A stretch of DNA of 64,000 bases, from assembly GCA_964034945.1 (NCBI GenBank), contig OZ035963.1, positions 35,392,361 to 35,456,360 on the forward strand. The letters are read 5' to 3'. The stretch is from Chrysopilus asiliformis. Its lineage: Eukaryota; Arthropoda; Insecta; Diptera; Rhagionidae. Below, one piece after another: positions 43,411 to 55,364 of the stretch (positions are counted from its first letter, which is position 1; the number at the start of each line of letters is the position of its first letter). The notes beneath the pieces are model-generated. The model made no database searches. It was not told the DNA's origin and saw only the letters and a list, made by a program, of their open reading frames with translations. The position numbers and the translations under genes were made by a program.

Positions 43411-44560
43411 TAGCTGTTTTTTTAATGATCCGATCAGAGATCCGGATTAACTTTCATACAAATTCGTAACCCAAGTCTCATCGGGATCATGATCTGATTT
43501 GCTTTCTGAGTTAATGGGAAATTAAAAATTTCCCTTGGTGCCTGTCTCAGCTGGCGTCTTGCGGTTTCATAGGTGTATGGATATTTGAGTACTATTTCCA
43601 TCGCATGAAGGCTATTAGAGTAAGTTCGGGTATTGTGGTACACCTTCTTTTGTTTTCATAATAAATCACTCGTTTTAAAAGCAATCATGTTAGAATTTCG
43701 CATACGACACCTCCAGAGGCTTGCCTATAAAATTACACAGCAATGTTACCAATCATAAACATAAAAGCAAAATTATGATCAAAAAAGTACAGTAACTGAA
43801 AAAAAAGTGCTTCAAAAAATTGGCGGGTAATGTGGTATACTGTTTCTTCCATACAAATATTTAAGGCGGGTAATGTGGAATACTGTTTCATCCATTCAAA
43901 TATTAAATATTTGTATGGAAAAAATAGTATGCCACATTAGCCGTTCTCACCATGACAAACCAAAAAAATGATTTCTTAGTCTAATTCGCTTGAATCCAAA
44001 AATTTTCTTTTCAAAAATTAAATGTGTTGTCTAAATAATCGTTCACTGATTCACAGTTAAAAAAACAACTTAAAATTGGCTTTCGAGATTCATTTGAATG
44101 TGGAGACAATAAAATGTTGATTGTGCTCAAAAACGTTTTTCAGAAAATTCCGATATAACCTGATAAACCATGGACTTGTCAACATCAACAATAGTTGCAG
44201 AATTTCACAAAAAACAGTATTGTATGTTTGATCTTGCGATGCGGCATCTCATATCCGAGAAATGATGGGGTACCACATTACCCGCCTATACCACAATACC
44301 CGAACTTACTCTACCCTAAAACGGGGAAAAAAAAACCTGGTGGCGAGGAACATAACTATACCTATTCTAGCTGGTAATGACATGAGTTTTGAGGGGTTTT
44401 GCGATTTTAAAAGTTATTGCCACAACATATGGGTTACTATGATGCCACGGCTTGTTTCAACATAGCACCAAAACCAATTTAAACCCACAATAAACTCGCT
44501 TACGTTTTTTTTAATGATCCATATGGATCTGTTATCCGGATCATTAAAAAAAAGCAGCTA
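43411..44560. mobile_element. ~1.15-kb MITE in each unit, hosting a second MITE
   Basis: TAGCTG + T run + AATGATCC at 43411 and the inverted GGATCATT + A run + GCAGCTA ending at 44560 pair over ~21 bp with one extra base. Non-coding. Copies at 49098-50247, 53511-54660, 57925-59074 and 62339-63488. Target duplication unclear. Confidence 0.6.
43618..44311. mobile_element. Nested MITE with TA target, inside the 1.15-kb MITE
   Basis: A perfect 23-bp inverted repeat (starts GAGTAAGTTCGGGTATTGTG) with TA on both flanks; 694 bp. GGCGGGTAATGTGG-TA motifs recur inside near 43825 and 43866, with a degenerate inverted partner near 43928. Copies at +5687, +10100, +14514 and +18928. Confidence 0.75.
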
Positions 44561-44629
44561 ATATTATATTGTGCCATTTATGGCCTCTTAATGGATTTTA
44601 TGGCGCTTCACGTCTTTTGTTTGTATTAA

Positions 44630-44994
44630 GCTAGAACCTGAATCGTACGTCGATGCGTCCGTCATGCGTGCGTCCGGATGACAGTTCGATGCGGTGACAG
44701 TTGGATACGGCAACGAATCTGGAGTTAATTCATTATTTTGCACTTCTTCTATTAGTTTATCTTCGAAACAATTACTTTCAATTTGTTCCATACTTAAATT
44801 GCTTAAATCGTAAACAAACTTTTTTGCGAAATTACATTGCCGTGCGTTGCCGCATGTAAAAGTAGAAATTCGACCTACTCTATGCGGTTGCCGCATCGGA
44901 AAACGTATTATTAGGGGAGTACTCATAGCAGCTCGTTGATTATACTCGAACTGTCAACGTGACGGACGCATCGACGTACGATTCAGGTTCTAGC
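44630..44994. mobile_element. 365-bp element with perfect 35-bp inverted ends and TTAA flanks
   Basis: The ends begin GCTAGAACCTGAATCGTACG and match exactly inverted over 35 bp; TTAA borders both sides (44626-44629, 44995-44998). A minus-strand open frame of 112 codons (44926-44588) starts inside and runs out through the left end; no domain recognised (MSTPLIIRFPMRQPHRVG..). A TTAA target suggests piggyBac-type mobilisation, but the ends lack the usual CCC start. Copies at +5687, +10100, +14514 and +18928. Confidence 0.7.
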
Positions 44995-46360
44995 TTAATG
45001 TTTTCAATACAGTAGATGACGCTGATGGCAATTTAATAAGATATTAAAAGCCAAATACGACGTTCCCATAGTTTTTACGAATAATTCGACGATGCGAGCG
45101 TGTTTAAATACTGTGTATATAACATTTTACTCTTCGCAAGTCTAAGATAATGGAATCAAAAAAGTAGCTTAAGTATTCGGTCGTCTATTTTCCACATCAT
45201 TCAAGGTGTTGTATTGTGCCGATTCAAATATTGTTGAATTGTGTTCAGAAATTTGTTTTTTCATTATTATAAATTTTCATACATTTAACTTTATAAAGAG
45301 ACTATATTGTCACATTTTTAACTACAGTTCGAATCAAATTCCAAACGTCAAATTTTTTTGATTTTCGTTTCTAGCACAGTTCACTTTGAGTTGTAGCTAA
45401 CATTTTTATCTAGGTAGCTTTTTTGTAATTGTAATTCAGAAATCTCACAATTAATTAAATTGTTTTTCTAAAGGCTTATCACTTCTAAACCAAGTGGAGC
45501 AAATTTCCCCAGCCACTATGTGAACTTGACGGATGTTCAGAAGTTGCAGTTCTATATCGCTAATTATGCAAGAAGTCATTATATTTACTTCAAGCATTTT
45601 TTTCACGAATACCACTTTTGCTCAAAATATGAAGAATCTCCGGGTTACGCCAAAAGTCTTCGGGTAACGCCTAATGTTTAAGAAAGTGAATATTATTGTT
45701 TTATTTTATTGATTTGTTGTTTTGTTTTAATGGTTATTTGCGTTTAATAAACAATGTTTTTTGTTTAAAAACACGAATTAAACACTTAAAATTACCTGCT
45801 TGTTTTAGTTTTCTATGAGCATAACACCTTATGTTTGTATGGAACTGTGTTAAGATATCACAAACGACGGATGGTCCTATAGAAGTTGGATTCCTTCAAC
45901 ATTTTAGACTAAAGCTAGCATCAGACGAGCACACAAAACCTTAACACGTGTGATGACTGACGTCACGAAAAAAACTCAAAACACATTTCAAACACATCTG
46001 ACACGACACGTCCTTACACTTGAAATGTGTTGTTATCACACGGTGTGAAATTTTTTCCACACAATCGGATTTTTGTCCCAAAACGTGTTAACGTCGCTAG
46101 TCTTCCCACGAAATTTTGTCACACAATTACACACTGTGTTACGCAGATTGAGTAGTTATCAGACGGAGTGAAACGTCTCAAAAGGTGTGATGATGGAAGA
46201 CGTGTGACAGCAGTCGAAATCATCTGATTTGCTATGACACACTGATTTGCTATCAGACGGTGTGATAGCTCTCTGACATTTTGTGTATTTTTCTCAAGCA
46301 ATTTTGACAAGCAATTGTGCGGTATTTTCAATTTGTGAAGAAAAATAAAATAAAATTAAA

Positions 46361-46690
46361 ATGTCAAAAAGGAAATATGAGGAGATGATGGATATGGCGA
46401 TTTTGGCAGCCTATATTGTGGAAAGCAGTGACGACGACGACGACGAGTCAATGGGTCGAAAGCGCAGTTGTTGGACAAAGGATTGGGTGTCGCGTCGCGA
46501 GAAGGAGGGTTTCTTTGCCAAATTGATGGTGGAATTGCGCGCTGAAGAACCCGAATTGTATCGGAATTTCTTACGGATGTCGGTCGGTCAATTCGATAAT
46601 TTGCTAACAATTGGTGAAGTCGCAGATAGAAATATAACAAAAGCTATAATTGAAAACCCGTTTGGTGATATGGCATTATGTGAAGTTTAA
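46361..46690 (+). pseudogene. Harbinger nuclease, N-terminal fragment
   Basis: 109 codons. After an acidic start (SSDDDDDESMGRKRSCW), the stretch KDWVSRREKEGFFAKLMVEL, EEPELYRNFLRMSVGQFDNLL matches the conserved N-terminal region of PIF/Harbinger DDE nucleases (W..RR..G....L..EL...D...Y.NFLRM....F..LL). From ~46634 the sequence changes into the mini-me-like repeat and stops at 46690. No DDE catalytic residues remain. Confidence 0.8.
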
Positions 46691-46868
46691 TTGAACAGCG
46701 AACAGTTGTATCAAAATTCCACTTTGAAGTCAAACTTTTCAATAAGATTTTTTAAAAATTCTCCGAATCAGATTTTGATGTATCGGAGTTTTATGTAGAA
46801 TCATATCCTAAACAACTTTTCTTCTTGCACTTTTTTGATAAGATGCACCGTTTTTAAGATATTCGCTA
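46636..46868 (+). mobile_element. mini-me-like fragment inside the Harbinger element
   Basis: Begins ATAACAAAAGCTATAATTG, ACCCGTTTGGTGA, and continues with the TCAAAATTCCACTTTGAAGT and GATAAGATGCACCGTTTTT blocks of the 10036-10623 copy. The right part with the CGGACAGA tract is missing. Confidence 0.65.
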
Positions 46869-47740
46869 TAACACAGTGCGTGTGAAATGGCACGAATTCA
46901 TGCCAGTTTACACATTGGGACATTTTCCCACAGTCTCAACACAGACCGAAAAATGTCAAAACACATACCACGTTTTACACAGGGTTATCAGACGGAGGCA
47001 AAATTCGTTTAACACACGTCAAAAAAATTGTCGTAACACAGGTTATCACACGGTGTGTAAACAAAAATTCTGTCACAATTTAAGTTATCAGACGGTGTTA
47101 ACTGGTGTTACAATTTTGTGACGTCAAAATTACGTCAGTCATCACACGTGTTAAGGTTTTGTGTGCTCGTCTGATGCTAGCTTAAAGTGAAATGTTGCTT
47201 TTCGCTCCATTATTTATTTTACTTTCCTCTTCTATAAAAGGAAAGTACTGTTTTCGCGACGGAGACCACCTTGAGAACGATTGCAGATAGAAAATTTCTG
47301 ATCAGCACGAAATCCGCTTCAGACTAAATTATGAGGATGTCCGTGCATCTGTCTCTCGGTCTGTCCGTTTTTTGTATCTTACATAACTCTAGAACGCGTT
47401 GACATAGCGACTTGAAATTTTTTGTAAATAAATTTTACAAAAATCGTAATTGTCTATCAACTTTTGGAAAAGTAACGGTAGCTATAACGGTTACCTCCCA
47501 TACAAATTGTTCGAAAAATACGGTTTTTAAAAAAAATCTAAACCTATGTGTTTTTGGCAGAAAATGAATATCACAAAATTTAAAGGATATAAGATTTTCT
47601 ACATTTTTTGCTTTAATGGTTTTTTGGTATTTCTAACGGTTCTCAAGATATTAAAAAAAACATTTTTTTTAAATCTGTCGAAAACTGTACTTTTATGAAA
47701 AAGTGTATATAACTAAATTTATAATAAATTAAATTTTCTA

Positions 47741-49033
47741 TTGGGTCGTTCGGAAAGTCATTTCGTTTTTTCTCAACAGAGGGCCTAATTGTATTTTTTC
47801 ACAGCCAACTTCACACTTAAGTCGCATAATCATTATATATTTTGAAAGCTGATATAGTAAGGCTTGTTTGTTAAAAATTTTATTTGATTCTGTGCCATAG
47901 TTTTTTTTTTGTGCCCTATCAAAGATGGAAAATCGAAAGCAGCATTTTCGGCATATTTTACTCTTTTACTATCGAAAAGGTAAAAATGCAGTTCAAGCAA
48001 GGCGAAAATTATGTGATGTGTATGGAGAAGATGTATTGACCGAACGGCAATGCCAAAATTGGTTTGCAAAATTTTGTTCCGGCAATTTCGATGTTGAAGA
48101 TGCACCACGTTCTGGAAGGCCCGTTGAAGCCGATGAAGACAAAATAAAGGCTTTGATAGATGCAAACCGCCGAATAACAACTCGAGAGATTGCTGAGAGG
48201 ATAAATTTGTCGAATTCGACCGTTCATGATCACGTGAAACGTCTTGGTTTAATTTCAAAACTTCATATATGTGGTCCAATTTGTTCTTACAGAACGAAAT
48301 TTGCTTCGTCGCATTAACGACTGTGATTTGCTTCTCAAACGTCAAAAAAATGATCCATTTTTGAAACGAATCATTACTGGCGACGAAAAATGGGTTGTTT
48401 ACAATAATGTTAAGCGCAAGAGATCATGGAGTAAAAAAGATGAACCAGCTCAAACCACTTCGAAGGCCGATATTCACCAAAAAAAGGTTATGCTATCTGT
48501 TTGGTGAGATTTCAAGGGGATCGTTTATTTTGAGCTTCTACCGAACAATACCACTATTAATTCTGGAGTGTACTGTGATCAACTGGACAAATTGAAAGAT
48601 TCACTCAAACAGAAAAGGCCAGAATTGATCAACAGAAAAGGTATATTGTTCCACCACGATAACGCGAAACCTCATACAAGTTTGGTGACCCGCCAAAAGC
48701 TTTTACATCTTGAATGGGATGTACTACCACACCCACCATATTCTCCAGATTTGGCACCTTCGGACTATTACTTGTTCCGGTCTCTGCAAAATTTTTTGGA
48801 CGGGAAGACATTCACTTCAAATCAGGACGTCAAATATCACTTGGACTTGGACCAGTTTTTTGCCAGGAAAGATCAGAAGTTTTATGAACGTGGAATCAAT
48901 CTCCTGCCCGAAAGATGGCAAAAGGTATTGGACCAAAATGGAGAATATATAATTTAATAAAATATTTATACACTCTAAAAAAATCGTGTTTCATTTTCAC
49001 CAAAAAAACGAAATGACTTTCCGAACAACCCAA
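47741..49033 (+). pseudogene. Dead mariner, array unit 2
   Basis: Same element, same extra T and same TGA (48505-48507) as in unit 1. Has a private Arg-to-Cys change in the N-terminal frame. Confidence 0.93.
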
Positions 49034-50951
49034 TATATAACCAATTTTCGTGCAATTGGTTTGTTAGAAACACTTCTTTTTAGGCACTCTAGACTAATAG
49101 CTGTTTTTTTAATGATCCGATCAGAGATCCGGATTAACTTTCATACAAATTCGTAACCCAAGTCTCATCGGGATCATGATCTGATTTGCTTTCTGAGTTA
49201 ATGGGAAATTAAAAATTTCCCTTGGTGCCTGTCTCAGCTGGCGTCTTGCGGTTTCATAGGTGTATGGATATTTGAGTACTATTTCCATCGCATGAAGGCT
49301 ATTAGAGTAAGTTCGGGTATTGTGGTACACCTTCTTTTGTTTTCATAATAAATCACTCGTTTTAAAAGCAATCATGTTAGAATTTCGCATACGACACCTC
49401 CAGAGGCTTGCCTATAAAATTACACAGCAATGTTACCAATCATAAACATAAAAGCAAAATTATGATCAAAAAAGTACAGTAACTGAAAAAAAAGTGCTTC
49501 AAAAAATTGGCGGGTAATGTGGTATACTGTTTCTTCCATACAAATATTTAAGGCGGGTAATGTGGAATACTGTTTCATCCATTCAAATATTAAATATTTG
49601 TATGGAAAAAATAGTATGCCACATTAGCCGTTCTCACCATGACAAACCAAAAAAATGATTTCTTAGTCTAATTCGCTTGAATCCAAAAATTTTCTTTTCA
49701 AAAATTAAATGTGTTGTCTAAATAATCGTTCACTGATTCACAGTTAAAAAAACAACTTAAAATTGGCTTTCGAGATTCATTTGAATGTGGAGACAATAAA
49801 ATGTTGATTGTGCTCAAAAACGTTTTTCAGAAAATTCCGATATAACCTGATAAACCATGGACTTGTCAACATCAACAATAGTTGCAGAATTTCACAAAAA
49901 ACAGTATTGTATGTTTGATCTTGCGATGCGGCATCTCATATCCGAGAAATGATGGGGTACCACATTACCCGCCTATACCACAATACCCGAACTTACTCTA
50001 CCCTAAAACGGGGAAAAAAAAACCTGGTGGCGAGGAACATAACTATACCTATTCTAGCTGGTAATGACATGAGTTTTGAGGGGTTTTGCGATTTTAAAAG
50101 TTATTGCCACAACATATGGGTTACTATGATGCCACGGCTTGTTTCAACATAGCACCAAAACCAATTTAAACCCACAATAAACTCGCTTACGTTTTTTTTA
50201 ATGATCCATATGGATCTGTTATCCGGATCATTAAAAAAAAGCAGCTAATATTATATTGTGCCATTTATGGCCTCTTAATGGATTTTATGGCGCTTCACGT
50301 CTTTTGTTTGTATTAAGCTAGAACCTGAATCGTACGTCGATGCGTCCGTCATGCGTGCGTCCGGATGACAGTTCGATGCGGTGACAGTTGGATACGGCAA
50401 CGAATCTGGAGTTAATTCATTATTTTGCACTTCTTCTATTAGTTTATCTTCGAAACAATTACTTTCAATTTGTTCCATACTTAAATTGCTTAAATCGTAA
50501 ACAAACTTTTTTGCGAAATTACATTGCCGTGCGTTGCCGCATGTAAAAGTAGAAATTCGACCTACTCTATGCGGTTGCCGCATCGGAAAACGTATTATTA
50601 GGGGAGTACTCATAGCAGCTCGTTGATTATACTCGAACTGTCAACGTGACGGACGCATCGACGTACGATTCAGGTTCTAGCTTAATGTTTTCAATACAGT
50701 AGATGACGCTGATGGCAATTTAATAAGATATTAAAAGCCAAATACGACGTTCCCATAGTTTTTACGAATAATTCGACGATGCGAGCGTGTTTAAATACTG
50801 TGTATATAACATTTTACTCTTCGCAAGTCTAAGATAATGGAATCAAAAAAGTAGCTTAAGTATTCGGTCGTCTATTTTCCACATCATTCAAGGTGTTGTA
50901 TTGTGCCGATTCAAATATTGTTGAATTGTGTTCAGAAATTTGTTTTTTCAT

Positions 50952-53900
50952 TATTATAAATTTTCATACATTTAACTTTATAAAGAGACTATATTGTCAC
51001 ATTTTTAACTACAGTTCGAATCAAATTCCAAACGTCAAATTTTTTTGATTTTCGTTTCTAGCACAGTTCACTTTGAGTTGTAGCTAACATTTTTATCTAG
51101 GTAGCTTTTTTGTAATTGTAATTCAGAAATCTCACAATTAATTAAATTGTTTTTCTAAAGGCTTATCACTTCTAAACCAAGTGGAGCAAATTTCCCCAGC
51201 CACTATGTGAACTTGACGGATGTTCAGAAGTTGCAGTTCTATATCGCTAATTATGCAAGAAGTCATTATATTTACTTCAAGCATTTTTTTCACGAATACC
51301 ACTTTTGCTCAAAATATGAAGAATCTCCGGGTTACGCCAAAAGTCTTCGGGTAACGCCTAATGTTTAAGAAAGTGAATATTATTGTTTTATTTTATTGAT
51401 TTGTTGTTTTGTTTTAATGGTTATTTGCGTTTAATAAACAATGTTTTTTGTTTAAAAACACGAATTAAACACTTAAAATTACCTGCTTGTTTTAGTTTTC
51501 TATGAGCATAACACCTTATGTTTGTATGGAACTGTGTTAAGATATCACAAACGACGGATGGTCCTATAGAAGTTGGATTCCTTCAACATTTTAGACTAAA
51601 GTGAAATGTTGCTTTTCGCTCCATTATTTATTTTACTTTCCTCTTCTATAAAAGGAAAGTACTGTTTTCGCGACGGAGACCACCTTGAGAACGATTGCAG
51701 ATAGAAAATTTCTGATCAGCACGAAATCCGCTTCAGACTAAATTATGAGGATGTCCGTGCATCTGTCTCTCGGTCTGTCCGTTTTTTGTATCTTACATAA
51801 CTCTAGAACGCGTTGACATAGCGACTTGAAATTTTTTGTAAATAAATTTTACAAAAATCGTAATTGTCTATCAACTTTTGGAAAAGTAACGGTAGCTATA
51901 ACGGTTACCTCCCATACAAATTGTTCGAAAAATACGGTTTTTAAAAAAAATCTAAACCTATGTGTTTTTGGCAGAAAATGAATATCACAAAATTTAAAGG
52001 ATATAAGATTTTCTACATTTTTTGCTTTAATGGTTTTTTGGTATTTCTAACGGTTCTCAAGATATTAAAAAAAACATTTTTTTTAAATCTGTCGAAAACT
52101 GTACTTTTATGAAAAAGTGTATATAACTAAATTTATAATAAATTAAATTTTCTATTGGGTCGTTCGGAAAGTCATTTCGTTTTTTCTCAACAGAGGGCCT
52201 AATTGTATTTTTTCACAGCCAACTTCACACTTAAGTCGCATAATCATTATATATTTTGAAAGCTGATATAGTAAGGCTTGTTTGTTAAAAATTTTATTTG
52301 ATTCTGTGCCATAGTTTTTTTTTGTGCCCTATCAAAGATGGAAAATCGAAAGCAGCATTTTCGGCATATTTTACTCTTTTACTATCGAAAAGGTAAAAAT
52401 GCAGTTCAAGCAAGGCGAAAATTATGTGATGTGTATGGAGAAGATGTATTGACCGAACGGCAATGCCAAAATTGGTTTGCAAAATTTCGTTCCGGCAATT
52501 TCGATGTTGAAGATGCACCACGTTCTGGAAGGCCCGTTGAAGCCGATGAAGACAAAATAAAGGCTTTGATAGATGCAAACCGCCGAATAACAACTCGAGA
52601 GATTGCTGAGAGGATAAATTTGTCGAATTCGACCGTTCATGATCACGTGAAACGTCTTGGTTTAATTTCAAAACTTCATATATGTGGTCCAATTTGTTCT
52701 TACAGAACGAAATTTGCTTCGTCGCATTAACGACTGTGATTTGCTTCTCAAACGTCAAAAAAATGATCCATTTTTGAAACGAATCATTACTGGCGACGAA
52801 AAATGGGTTGTTTACAATAATGTTAAGCGCAAGAGATCATGGAGTAAAAAAGATGAACCAGCTCAAACCACTTCGAAGGCCGATATTCACCAAAAAAAGG
52901 TTATGCTATCTGTTTGGTGAGATTTCAAGGGGATCGTTTATTTTGAGCTTCTACCGAACAATACCACTATTAATTCTGGAGTGTACTGTGATCAACTGGA
53001 CAAATTGAAAGATTCACTCAAACAGAAAAGGCCAGAATTGATCAACAGAAAAGGTATATTGTTCCACCACGATAACGCGAAACCTCATACAAGTTTGGTG
53101 ACCCGCCAAAAGCTTTTACATCTTGAATGGGATGTACTACCACACCCACCATATTCTCCAGATTTGGCACCTTCGGACTATTACTTGTTCCGGTCTCTGC
53201 AAAATTTTTTGGACGGGAAGACATTCACTTCAAATCAGGACGTCAAATATCACTTGGACTTGGACCAGTTTTTTGCCAGGAAAGATCAGAAGTTTTATGA
53301 ACGTGGAATCAATCTCCTGCCCGAAAGATGGCAAAAGGTATTGGACCAAAATGGAGAATATATAATTTAATAAAATATTTATACACTCTAAAAAAATCGT
53401 GTTTCATTTTCACCAAAAAAACGAAATGACTTTCCGAACAACCCAATATATAACCAATTTTCGTGCAATTGGTTTGTTAGAAACACTTCTTTTTAGGCAC
53501 TCTAGACTAATAGCTGTTTTTTTAATGATCCGATCAGAGATCCGGATTAACTTTCATACAAATTCGTAACCCAAGTCTCATCGGGATCATGATCTGATTT
53601 GCTTTCTGAGTTAATGGGAAATTAAAAATTTCCCTTGGTGCCTGTCTCAGCTGGCGTCTTGCGGTTTCATAGGTGTATGGATATTTGAGTACTATTTCCA
53701 TCGCATGAAGGCTATTAGAGTAAGTTCGGGTATTGTGGTACACCTTCTTTTGTTTTCATAATAAATCACTCGTTTTAAAAGCAATCATGTTAGAATTTCG
53801 CATACGACACCTCCAGAGGCTTGCCTATAAAATTACACAGCAATGTTACCAATCATAAACATAAAAGCAAAATTATGATCAAAAAAGTACAGTAACTGAA

Positions 53901-55364
53901 AAAAAAGTGCTTCAAAAAATTGGCGGGTAATGTGGTATACTGTTTCTTCCATACAAATATTTAAGGCGGGTAATGTGGAATACTGTTTCATCCATTCAAA
54001 TATTAAATATTTGTATGGAAAAAATAGTATGCCACATTAGCCGTTCTCACCATGACAAACCAAAAAAATGATTTCTTAGTCTAATTCGCTTGAATCCAAA
54101 AATTTTCTTTTCAAAAATTAAATGTGTTGTCTAAATAATCGTTCACTGATTCACAGTTAAAAAAACAACTTAAAATTGGCTTTCGAGATTCATTTGAATG
54201 TGGAGACAATAAAATGTTGATTGTGCTCAAAAACGTTTTTCAGAAAATTCCGATATAACCTGATAAACCATGGACTTGTCAACATCAACAATAGTTGCAG
54301 AATTTCACAAAAAACAGTATTGTATGTTTGATCTTGCGATGCGGCATCTCATATCCGAGAAATGATGGGGTACCACATTACCCGCCTATACCACAATACC
54401 CGAACTTACTCTACCCTAAAACGGGGAAAAAAAAACCTGGTGGCGAGGAACATAACTATACCTATTCTAGCTGGTAATGACATGAGTTTTGAGGGGTTTT
54501 GCGATTTTAAAAGTTATTGCCACAACATATGGGTTACTATGATGCCACGGCTTGTTTCAACATAGCACCAAAACCAATTTAAACCCACAATAAACTCGCT
54601 TACGTTTTTTTTAATGATCCATATGGATCTGTTATCCGGATCATTAAAAAAAAGCAGCTAATATTATATTGTGCCATTTATGGCCTCTTAATGGATTTTA
54701 TGGCGCTTCACGTCTTTTGTTTGTATTAAGCTAGAACCTGAATCGTACGTCGATGCGTCCGTCATGCGTGCGTCCGGATGACAGTTCGATGCGGTGACAG
54801 TTGGATACGGCAACGAATCTGGAGTTAATTCATTATTTTGCACTTCTTCTATTAGTTTATCTTCGAAACAATTACTTTCAATTTGTTCCATACTTAAATT
54901 GCTTAAATCGTAAACAAACTTTTTTGCGAAATTACATTGCCGTGCGTTGCCGCATGTAAAAGTAGAAATTCGACCTACTCTATGCGGTTGCCGCATCGGA
55001 AAACGTATTATTAGGGGAGTACTCATAGCAGCTCGTTGATTATACTCGAACTGTCAACGTGACGGACGCATCGACGTACGATTCAGGTTCTAGCTTAATG
55101 TTTTCAATACAGTAGATGACGCTGATGGCAATTTAATAAGATATTAAAAGCCAAATACGACGTTCCCATAGTTTTTACGAATAATTCGACGATGCGAGCG
55201 TGTTTAAATACTGTGTATATAACATTTTACTCTTCGCAAGTCTAAGATAATGGAATCAAAAAAGTAGCTTAAGTATTCGGTCGTCTATTTTCCACATCAT
55301 TCAAGGTGTTGTATTGTGCCGATTCAAATATTGTTGAATTGTGTTCAGAAATTTGTTTTTTCAT
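50952..55364. repeat. Array unit 3
   Basis: 4,413 bp; one T shorter in the homopolymer before the mariner ATG (~52314-52323). Confidence 0.95.
52155..53446 (+). pseudogene. Dead mariner, array unit 3
   Basis: Same two lesions (TGA at 52918-52920). One base shorter in the T run before the ATG. Confidence 0.93.

Larger units (their letters stand above)
40851..45264. repeat. Array unit 1
   Basis: 4,414 bp. Private differences noticed: CACTTTTAGTTG (~40969; others CACTTTGAGTTG) and GTGAAATTGACG (~41105; others GTGAACTTGACG). The first ~640 bp hold nothing recognised. Then follow a (GTCY)-type repeat relic (~41540-42045), the mariner, a ~1.15-kb MITE with a second MITE inside, and a 365-bp TTAA element. 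Confidence 0.95.
45913..47182 (+). mobile_element. PIF/Harbinger-like element inserted in array unit 2
   Basis: 1,270 bp with perfect inverted ends of ~51 bp (AGCTAGCATCAGACGAGCAC..) and a TAA duplication (45910-45912, 47183-47185). The other units carry the unoccupied target GACTAAAGTG, which proves the boundaries. Six subterminal TATCA(G/C)ACGG motifs, all in one orientation, lie at about 46034, 46157, 46251, 46986, 47043 and 47085. It carries a truncated transposase frame and a mini-me-like insertion, so it is non-autonomous. Confidence 0.92.
45265..50951. repeat. Array unit 2, carrying a Harbinger-like insertion
   Basis: 5,687 bp, the only unit interrupted (45913-47182). Its mariner has a private C-to-T change giving FCSGN instead of FRSGN. 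Confidence 0.95.

Noticed and set aside
46356..46640. 94-codon minus-strand frame
   Set aside because: Antisense of the Harbinger nuclease fragment, whose sense frame matches a known family.
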